Source: CAYNJG01 sp964397295
GTDB lineage: Bacteria > Planctomycetota > Planctomycetia > Pirellulales > Pirellulaceae
Direction of reading: 5' to 3'
Assembly (NCBI GenBank): GCA_964397295.1
Contig: CAYNJG010000219.1
Location: 1-12,111 of the forward strand
Length of the DNA: 12,111 nt
In this document: piece after piece, positions 1 through 9,900 of the stretch
Position numbering within the stretch: the first letter of the stretch is position 1
Layout: every line of letters begins with the position of its first letter
Translations under genes and position numbers: made by a program
The notes under the pieces: generated by a model
The model's database searches: none
What the model saw: the letters and a program-made list of their open reading frames with translations, nothing else
What the model was told of the DNA's origin: nothing

Positions 1-877
1 CTTCTAGGCCAAGAAAGACACCTCGCAGTTCTCCATTGTGCCCGATCATGGGGCTCGAATTCAAAATGAGTGTTCGATCGCCATCTTTCGAACGCAGCCT
101 TGCAGTCTGGCCGGTTTTCGCTTCTCGTGTGAGGAGCGTTTGGGCCCACGGCGCACTGGTCCGTGATTCCTTGTCCCATGGAAGCGACTTTACTTGGCGA
201 CCCATGAGTTTGTCAGGATTCATTCCAACCCACTTTGCGACCGCCTCATTGGCAAGGACAATGTCGCCCTGGTCGTCCATTACGATGAGTCCGCCAGCGA
301 GTGTGTTTAGCGCTGTCCGGACTCGTTGCGGCACGGATGTCGCATTCATTACCTTGAGCATCTTGCCGAGGTAAAAGTAGTAAACGAAGAAGGCTAGTGG
401 CACGACGAAGCCTAAAAAGCGAACCGTCGGGTGTGCGAAAAACCCCAGTATTCCAGGGCGGGAAATTGAAGTATATGCGAATTCAGCGGTTCCCCATTGG
501 CTGTTACTGGCGGTGAAGATGGGGACTTCGATGCGAGTATGCGCTCTGTTATGTGTGGGTTCGTTCCAATATTTTTCGTGATCATCAGTACCAGCCAAGA
601 TCGATCCGTCTTGGTTTCGCCAACCGATCGAACGACATTCTGAGTTTCTCTCGACAACTGCGTTGAGGAGCCGATTAATTGCTGGCAGATTACTGTTCGT
701 GGTGTTGGCCATGATCGCGGCGTTCACCGTGATCGTTTCACATTCGTACGCGCGCGTTTGCAACTTCGTTTCCGTAGGGTTTGGCAAGAAGCGAAGTTGT
801 AACGCGAGCATCAGGAGGCCTAGTAGGAAGATCACAAGGCCCACGGATACGATAAATTTTGCGGATATTCTTTTCAT
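1..877 (-). CDS. Membrane-bound PAS sensor protein (histidine kinase or diguanylate cyclase), 3' end outside the window
   Basis: This is the N-terminal 292 residues of a gene that runs off the left edge. The ATG at 877 is followed by MKRISAKF and a hydrophobic segment at residues 8-26. Residues 27-150 form a predicted extracytoplasmic sensor domain containing GWRNQDGSILAGTDDHEKYW and a later VPIF...QWGTAEF stretch, a pattern I associate with periplasmic domains of sensor kinases and GGDEF proteins. A second membrane segment spans about 152-170. A PAS domain follows from about 185 (LAGGLIVMDDQGDIVLANEA, then GRQVKSLPWD). The family normally continues into a HisKA/HATPase or GGDEF output domain, which is not visible here. 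The gene begins 42 bases after the giant surface-protein gene, so cotranscription is likely. An AAGGA ribosome-site candidate lies 14 bases before the ATG, which is rather far. The ligand is unknown. I am confident of a membrane PAS sensor and not of its output type. Confidence 0.88.
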   Translation of the reverse strand, partial: MKRISAKFIVSVGLVIFLLGLLMLALQLRFLPNPTETKLQTRAYECETITVNAAIMANTTNSNLPAINRLLNAVVERNSECRSIGWRNQDGSILAGTDDHEKYWNEPTHNRAHTRIEVPIFTASNSQWGTAEFAYTSISRPGILGFFAHPTVRFLGFVVPLAFFVYYFYLGKMLKVMNATSVPQRVRTALNTLAGGLIVMDDQGDIVLANEAVAKWVGMNPDKLMGRQVKSLPWDKESRTSAPWAQTLLTREAKTGQTARLRSKDGDRTLILNSSPMIGHNGELRGVFLGLE

Positions 878-919
878 GGTAGGTAAAGGCGTCCTTTTCG
901 GCGCCGCAGGATTGGATGT
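878..919 (-). other. Short intergenic gap between giant gene and sensor gene
   Basis: This 42-base gap holds no terminator-like GC hairpin followed by T's, which fits cotranscription of the two minus-strand genes. It includes a small potential hairpin (minus strand AAAGG-ACG-CCTTT, 885-897) that overlaps the AAGGA ribosome-site candidate for the sensor gene. The stem is only 5 bp, so any regulatory role is speculative. Confidence 0.4.
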
Positions 920-3900
920 TTAGTCAACCATCCGTTCTAATTTGTCTTCTTTGCTATCTTCTTCATCGCGTTTTGTTGTTGGATCGATGGTATCCAACAC
1001 TGGAAGTGGGTCGATCAATGTCCAAGGACTGAGTGTGGACAACAAACTGCCTAGAATGTACGCGCTGTTAAGCGACCAAATGACCCAACCCACTGACAAT
1101 CCACCTGTCAATGCAAGGCCAGTCGGTACGTTCCAAGTTCCGATTTCCGTAGAAAGCAAGAGATCGGAAACGTCGCTGCTGGTGCTGCCAACATGAAAGG
1201 CGAATTCTCCTGCGGTGCCTACGGCAACTTCGTACGTGCCCGTTTCAAACTCGAAGGTGCCGAGTTGAGGATTGGATGCCCGTGCCAGAATGCTCTTTGA
1301 TGTATCTCGCGTTGTTCTGTCGAAAACTGGCGTCGTTTCCAACACATTTGTGAGGGGACCGAGAAGCGTTTCTGCGGTGGTTGGTGAAGACTCGTCTCTA
1401 TCTGTTTCTGGGGGAGTTTCGACTTTGCCTCCATCGTCTACTGGCTGAATTCCCGTTACTGGTGGCGGTGGCGCCATGTTGTCGATCAGGTCGTCGTCAT
1501 TAGTGGCTTGATCGTCAGGTGAGCTCGTCGGATCTGCAAAGACAGCAATAGGCGGCGGTGCAACGTTGATTACGACCGTCGCTATGTCGGTTTCCACACC
1601 GTTTGTAAGCTGATATTCGAAGGTCACCGTTTCCTGGAAATTGGGATCTTCGAAATCGGGTGTGTAGGAAAACGATCCGTCGCCGATCCAAATGAATTCG
1701 CCAGTTGGGGGCGGCGGAGTGACTAGCGTTGGAGCTAAAGCGCTGAGGCTTTGGTCATTGGTCAGCACGTTGGCAACGATTCGCGAATCGCCTGGTTCCA
1801 AGGTAAAGCTGTCAGCTTCAGCGTCAACTTCCGCAAGGATCTCGATAGGAATTTCGGCTGTTGCGATCCGATCTCCACCACCCGTGTTTCCAAGATCATT
1901 TACTTGCAAGCGAATCCCGCCAGCTCCAAAGAATTCGGCGTCTGGTGTGAAAGTCAGCCCGTCAAGTGCGGCATTCAGGTCAGGAATTGATCCTTCCACG
2001 ATCAGCAACGCGTCGTTCGCGCCAGTTCCAGTGATGACCGTCAGACCAGAAGTGGTCGCCAACGTAACTGCTCCATTGTCCGATTCGATTTGCAACCTCA
2101 CGGGTGAGGTGCCAGCGTCTGGGTCGGCGATTGAAATTACTGAATTGGAGAAGATTTTAGGGGTGTTTTCTGCGATAACTCGCGGACCTGGGTCAACAAT
2201 CGTCGGTGCGTCGTTGATTAAGTTGATATCGATGGTGAATGTACCTACGGAGACTGCTGTTCCCACGTCGTCGTTCACTGCAAAGTCAAAACTGTCGGAC
2301 GCTGTAGCGGAGCCGTTATGTACGTAAGTCAGCAGGCCACCGTCGATGTCGGCTTGTGTGAAGGTGGATATTGCCACGCCTGGTGCAGAGGAGAATTCTA
2401 GTTGTCCATTCGTCGGTGCGCTGGTGATCGTGTACACCAACTCGGCCGGTGAATCATCCGAGTCAAGGGTTGAGAGTAGCGTAGCGTCGATGGTTTCCGT
2501 TTGGCCCTCGTCGACGGTAAGTGAGTTGTTGACACTTACAAACTCTTCAGAGTTGCTGATGACGATTTGGAAAGTTCCGGTGGAAACAAGTCCTTCGCCT
2601 CCTTGTTCGTCGACCGTGAAGTCGAAAAAGTCAGACGTTGTGTCACTTCCATTATGGACAAAGACAAGTTCGCCGCTATTGATCTGCCCTTGGTTGAATC
2701 TGCTGACAGCAACTCCAGGATTGGTCGTCAGCTCCAATTGACCGTTCGTCGGCGCCGTAGTCACGTCGTAAATTATCTGTCCTGGCGGGTCGTCGGTGTC
2801 CGTAGTCAGCAGCAACGAATTGGTGATTGTTCCTGTCAATCCTTCGCCTACAAGCAGCGGACTTGGAGGAGTGAGGACCTGTTCTGCATTAGTGATCGTG
2901 ATGTTGAACTGCCCGGATGATGTGGTGCCCTGGCCATCGTCTACAGTAAAGCTGAACGAGTCGGCAGTTTCATCTTGTCCGCTCTGAGTGTAGACAAGCA
3001 AGCCCGCGTCGATATCGGCTTGTGTAAACGTTGTAGCAACAACTCCTGGATTGTTGCGCAGGGTGAGCTGCCCGAATGCGGTTCCTGTTGTGACGACATA
3101 CTGGATCTGGATAGGTGAATCATCCACGTCTGTCGTGCTGAGCAGCGAGTTCGTGATGAAACCGCGATCGCCTTCGGCGACGTTTAAAGTTGACGAAATA
3201 GCAAGCATCTCTTCTGCGTTTTCAACGTCCAAGTTGAACGTTCCAGCGGTGCTCGATCCCTGCCCATCGTCAACCGTGAAGTCGAATGAGTCTGCTGTGG
3301 AATCGCTTCCGTCGTGCACATAGACGAGTAAGCGGTTGTCGATATCAGCCTGAGAGAAACTGCCAATAGCGGTGCCCGGCGCCGTAGTTAGTTCTAGCTG
3401 ACCTGACTGTATCGGAGAGGTGATCGTGTAGATGAGTTGCGTGGCTGTATCATCCGAATCGGATGCGAGCAGCTCGGCAGGCAAAATCTGAACAGACGAA
3501 CCCTCAGCAACCGTTGCAAATCTGGTCCCAGTCAGTGTTTCTTCAGCGTTGATGACTTGAATGTCAAAGGATCCAAGGGACGGGGCACCGTCACCGTCGT
3601 CTACGCTGAATTGGAAATTGTCAGTAGCGGTCTCAGAGCTGTCGTTGATGTAAACCAGTAGGCCATTATCGATATCTTCCTGGCTGAAGCTGATAACCGC
3701 TGCGCCCGGGTTACTCGAAAGCTCCAGCTGACCGCTTGAGGGGCCACTCGTAACGCTGTACCGAATGTCCGCAGCGGTGTTATCGACATCGCTGGTCGAA
3801 AGAAGTGTCGCATCGATGCCAGCTGGCGAGCCTTCATTGAGGGTAAGTGGGCCGCTGTTGACGATGACTTGTTGATCATTGACTGGCGTCACGTCGATCG

Positions 3901-6900
3901 TCACGGTTGTAGGCGGCGATGACAATCCACTTGGGTCGGTTGCGATGTACTCAAACGTAACAGAGCCATCGAAGTCGGTCGGTGGCGTATAGGTAAAGGT
4001 ACCATCGGGATTGAAGTTAAGTCCCGCGATCGGTGCACCTGAAAGCGTGTATGTCAGGCTGTCGCCGTCTGGGTCGCTGTCATTCGCAGCGACCGTATCG
4101 GATAAGAGGGTGTCTTCTGGTGTTAAGAAAGTGTCTGGATCGGTTTCCGGTTGGAAGTTGACATCGACGACGTTCGAGAACTCTGAAGTATTCCCATTTG
4201 CGTCAATTGCGATGGCGGTTATTCGATCAGCTGGATTTAAATTGTGTCCGCTAACGTGTGTTGTTACATAGGCGGAACCGTCAAATTCTGCCGTGGAAAA
4301 ATAGGTCAATCCTTCTCCGAATTGCTCACTAGTTCCCGCACCGCTTGCATCGGGACCCAAGTCCGAGCTGTCCGTTGGGCTCGCGACGTAGAATTCGATC
4401 CTAGGAGCGTTGAAAACTGGAGCGATTGAGAAGGTTCCGGAGCTTTCCCCGTCGTTTAGGACGATGAATGAGGAAACGGTTGGTCGGTCTATCGCGCGGT
4501 TGCCGGTCGTATCAATATAGGCCGCATCGATTGCGTCCAGGCCATCACCACGGTTTCGATCTGTATTGGCTGCCCCCAGATCGATGGCCAAGCCTGCATT
4601 GTTGAAGAAGCTGTTCCGTGAAATCTCGTTGCCTTGTGAAACGGACGCTGTTAGCCCCGTGGTGCCGTCGTGTTCGCCAACGACCAAGACGCCATCTAGT
4701 TCGTTGGACTCGATGATGTTTTGCGTAACGAGACTATCGTTGCCGAAAAGGCGTATGCCAGCTCCTTCGAGTGCTCCGGTGCCGCTGCCATTGCCGAAGA
4801 TAGTGTTGTCTATAAACGTGAGTGATCCAGTTGACAGGAATGTGTCAATTCCGCCGGCATGGTTGTTGGCGACTAGGTTGCCCGAGACTATCGCGCCTGT
4901 TGATGCTCGCTGGATGTCGATGCCATCTTCATTGGACTGGTCCCGGCTATTGCCTCGGATCTCATTTCCGGTGACTTGCAATGCGGAAACGTTATTGAGT
5001 TTGAGCCCAGCGCTCCCCACTCCCGCAACGACATTGTTTTCGATGCGACCGTCGGAGCTGTCAGTAAAACTGATGCCGTGATTTGTGCCGCCATTGTTGA
5101 CCGCGTCCAATTGCGCCGAGGTGTTCGTTTCTCCGCCGCCAACGACGACATTCTCGATTACGACGCCGGAAGCGTTACGCACCACGATGTTTGCGCTAGT
5201 ATCGTCGGCCATGTCACCGAACCCGCGGACGGTCAAGCTTTCGATTCTGGTGTCATCACCAGTGATTCGCAGACCATGTGTTAGGTCAGCGGTATCAGCA
5301 ACTAACGAGAGTTCGGAGCCTTCAACTCCCGTGAATACTGTTTCATCTCCGCTGCCACGTCGCCCGTCGGCGCCAACTCCAACGGTGGAGATGTCGTCAG
5401 CCGTACCGACTATTCCGTCCGGGCCAGGAAGTGCCTCGCCTGTCTCACCACCTACAATCGCAGTGTTGGTATTTCTGAGCGAGACACCGTCCACAAAGCT
5501 ATAGGCGGTGCCATTGATGATGGTCGCGCCGGATGAGTCAGATAGTTCTGGCAGAAGGTCCTGGACATCGATCGTCCACCAAGCATTCGTGCCATCGGTA
5601 TCGGTCGCCTCGGTAGTTGGCGTAAACCGCAGTTCGTTACTTCCGAAAATGTGGTTGGCATTTTCGATGAACTGACGAAGTGATCCCTGGACCCAGGTGT
5701 TTCGACTTGGATCATCAACCGTTAGGTCGCCACCGAGATGGTTCGTGACAACGTTGAAGCTGAACCCGAAATCGACGTTCTCGGCGTCACCCGCGGCGGT
5801 CGAGACCCGTGTGACATGCTCGGCGGTCAAGAGTGAAGAGGCATTATCTGAAAAGTCTGCTCGGCGTCCCCCGAATGCTGCACCCGCATCGGTTCTTACC
5901 GTGGTGTTCCCGTTGCCGTCGGCGATGTAGCTGCCTGCGGTTCCGTAGGTCTGTTCTGCCCAGATTCGATCAATCGCGCTTGTTCCGTTGCTGGGTGTGA
6001 TGTCCGTCGAATCGACAACAACGTAGTAGTCTCCAAAGTCAAGTCCCGTGAACTCGTAGATACCGGTTGTATCATCCGTTTTCACCGTAGTGACGAGCGT
6101 GTCCGTTGCTTCGATAAGCCCGTCGCCATCAACGTCCTCGTACAGGTAGACATCAATCGGCGATCCGGTCACTGCAACGGCGTCTGCCAAATCGCTATCG
6201 CCGTTGACGTCTTCGAAGATCGTTCCCGATATCGTCCGAGTCGCTATCAGGTTGAAAGTGCCAGTCGTTGTCGCCATCAGGGGATCCGAAACTTCGAACG
6301 TGAATGAATCACCTGAGAATCCGTTCGCTGCATCGAACTCTAGACGTCCGTTGACAAGATCGTCTTGCGTGAACATCGTTCCCATGCTCGCTGCGCTTCC
6401 ACCTAGATTTAGAGTTCCGCTTGTAATGGATGGAATTCCCGTGATTGTGTAGGTCAGATCACTGGTGGAATGATCTGGATCCGAAACGGAAAGCATTGAT
6501 GCATCAATCACAGTTGAGCCGTTCGCATTCAGGCTGGTCCCCGCATTCGTGTCGATCGATGGGCCGTCATTGACGCCATTGACGATGAAATTGACTTGAG
6601 CGGTGGCTTGTTGACCTCCATCCGAAATCGTATAGAGGATCGTGTCTATTAATTGCTGACCGGGGAGTAGATCGTCATAGAACGCGGTGTCGGGTGTGTA
6701 AGTGATTGAGTCACCGGAGAAGGTTGCGGTTCCTTGCGTCGCGGAGCTATCGATCCCAACGATCGTGAGTGGTTGTCCCTCAGGATCCGTGTCGTTGTCG
6801 ATAACGTTGAAAGTGCCGCCAACATCTTCATTGACGTCAAAGTCGTCGTCGAGAGCGACCGGCGGTGCGTTTGTGACAGCTATGTTGAACGAGGTCGATG

Positions 6901-9900
6901 TAGAACTACCACCGTCTAGATCGGTAACGGTAAAGTCAAACGAGTCGATTGCCGGTGTGGTGGATATGCCGTCGTGCTGGTAACTCAGTAAGCCAATATC
7001 TGCTTGAGAAATGAATTGTCCTGAGGGTGATACTGGCGTTCCGTTCAGGAATAGAGTTCCTGCCGTTGGCGTGCTCGTGATGCTATAGCCAAACGTAGAT
7101 GTGTTGTTGTCAACGTCGGTTGCAACCAGACTTCCAGAGGGAATCGAGATTGTGTCTCCAAAGACAACCGATGCCCCTGTATTCGTCTGGAGCTCGGGAT
7201 CGTCGTTGACTCCTTCGATTTGAATGGTCGCGAATGCCGTTTCGGTTGAGCCGTCTGACGCGACCGCGATGTACTCAAAGGTGTCTTGCGTAGTCTCGTT
7301 AACGGCAAGGAAGTCAAACGCGGATCCTGGGTCGTAACTAAACGTTCCGTCGTCATTAACGATTACGGCGATGCCAGCGTTACTGATGGAATTTCCTGGC
7401 TGGGCATCCAGGTGCATTGCTTCATAGCTCTGCTGAACGTCGGCGAGAGATGCAAGGCCTTCATAGAACCGAACGACGGCTATTTCGCCTTCGAAAAAGT
7501 CTGTGTCGCCGCCAGCCACAGTTCCGTCGGGGCCACCGATCGATACTCTCTCTGCGTCAGACCAATCACTGAATCCGAAAGATGGGAAAACCGAATTGAC
7601 ATCGGTGACACCGTCTTCTCCTGTGGCGTAGATCGTGATTTCGTCGGCATTGTCAGTATCCAACCCGATGACCACGTGTATGAACTCACCGTTGGCAATC
7701 TCCTCTGTGACATCCAGCGAGACGACGGTAGTTCTTGTAAGAAAAAATGTTTCGCTGATCGTTAGCTCAATTTCTACAGCACCAGGTCCGTAATCGAGTC
7801 CGTTCAGAACCAAGCTCGTCCCGTTAAGCTGCGAGCCAGTTTCGAAGATGACTTCTCGCCCAACGTTCGCGTCTGTGGGCCGAATCCAAAACTCAAACGT
7901 GGAGTTGTCGCTGGTTGGGTACGTCCCTTCAAGCGAATTTGTGGTCGTTGCACTATTTGTCCCATCAAAAACGTAGCTGTCGGTGATGGCGGCGATTGTG
8001 TTTACACTTGCGGACCTATTGAGACTTCCGTTAGCAGCGGTGAAGTCGAATCCTGGAATTCCCGCCTCATTGTTCCATGAAGTGTTGTTTCCACTTTTGC
8101 TTGCGTCGTACTCAAGTTGTATCGCCGATAGGGTGATTTCGGGATTGATCAGAATATCGTTTGCGAGCAAACCAATATCAGCCGTTACGGTCGATGGTGT
8201 AATGGTTTCATCTTCAGTAATACTGAACGTGTCGTCGTCGACCGGCATTGGAGCCGGTATTGCGGAACTAAGTAGTTCAAACGCACCAATGTCCGCGAGA
8301 GAATCCCGCGCAAAACCACGTTGGTCGGTTGCTAAAGTGGCAGATCCCGCGTCGCGGGCATCAGAGGCTACTTGAATTGCATGGGTAGGCGTGGGGCCAC
8401 CGTTGTTGACCAACGCGGCAATCAGGCCAATATCGGCAATATCGTGATCCTGGAAGTCTAGGACCGAAAACCCGTTGACGTTACCAGTTGCCATGTTAGC
8501 GCCGAGGGAAATAACTGCATTGGACCCCACGTAGTCAGCGTTGTTGTCCGCGTCGTTGATGCCGTTGTGGAGCAGAGTATGGTCCAGGGTTAGGACTCCG
8601 CCGTCCTCAAAGATGCCATTGGCCCCACCGAGTGCGTTGTTGTATGCAATGGTGGCGTGCGTCAGCGAGACATCGTCTTCCAGATAGATCGCACCACCTT
8701 GTCCCGTGAGGGCGTTGTTGCCACTAAACGTGGAGTTCGTGATGTCGGTTGCACCTGACGATACAAAGAGTCCACCTCCATCGCTGGCCCTGTTGAAGGC
8801 AAGCGTACTCGATTCAATAACAAGGGGGCCACCGTCCTGCCAGATTCCGCCGCCCGTGCCTGCTGTTTCATTGGCGTGAATGTACGAATCAATAACGGTC
8901 AACTGACCTTCATTGTGAATGCCACCGCCACCGTCAACGGCCTCGTTTCCGCTAATCTCAACTTGATCAAGCGTAGCGATGCCGGTGTTGGTGATAAAGA
9001 TCGCTCCTCCAGATTCCGTAGTAAGGATGTCTCCATTTCCGAGGAATAAGGTATTGGTAACGTTAGCTGTGCCATCCACCCACAAGGCGCCGCCTGCAAC
9101 GTCGGATAGACCGAGAATATTGTTGCCAGACAGAATCGAGTCACTGAGTTCCAGGTTGGCATTTTGTTGCACGCGAATGGCGCCACCTTCGGTGGCACCG
9201 TTGAGCAGGGACACGCCTTCGATGATGACATCATCGGTACTAAACACAGAAAAGATTCTTTGGTCGCCAGTACCGCTAACAGTAGTGCTGGCTGCGTCGA
9301 TTCCTTTGATAGTCAATCCATGGAGGATATCTAGATCACCCGTAGCCGCATTTGGACCAGTTGGATCCCCAGCGCTATCAGTCAACGCGTAGGTCTGCGC
9401 CTGTAAGTTGATCGTATCGAAGTCTGGATTCGCGTTCGCGGCGATCACTGCTTCTCTTAGCGATATAAGTCCATCCATACCGGGCCTCGCAATGAGATCT
9501 GCAACGGAGGACAGGTCGGCATCCGCTGAAACAACATCAAGGCCTGTGGTGACGGTCACTGATGCTAGTGTCCCGTGCCAATTCGCAACGACGTCTTGGC
9601 TAAACGCGATGTCCGTGCCGATTGTTCCAATGGTAAATTCGAATTCCCAGTTACCACCTAATTCTCCGTGGCCAGTGAGGTCTTCGCTGGCCGCGATATC
9701 CAGTTCGGTGAGTTCGCCCAATGCGTCAATAAAGTCTCTGCCGTCCTCGGTAGCTGCGAGATCACAACCGTAGATCAGAAGGTCGCCGCCTGAAGTCATG
9801 GCGTCGCCCCATTGAGCGATGTCACCTGAATTTGCAAATAGCGACGTGTGGTCCAGCCAAGTATTGCCAAGTTGGACTCTGCCGTCGGTGCCGTGGGAGA

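Noticed and set aside
412..657. An 81-codon minus-strand frame inside the sensor gene
   Set aside because: It is out of frame with the sensor reading frame, which has clear membrane segments and a PAS domain; the 81-codon product has no recognisable feature.
1692..2327. A 211-codon plus-strand open frame, and many other long plus-strand frames across 1000-10300
   Set aside because: They lie opposite the giant gene, have compositions produced by its Asp/Thr/Ser-rich codons, show no known domain, and lack ribosome sites. They are shadow frames.
2219..3859. A CRISPR array or DNA-level satellite
   Set aside because: The 330-base periodicity is in a coding frame, with diverged DNA and conserved protein motifs, so these are protein domain repeats.
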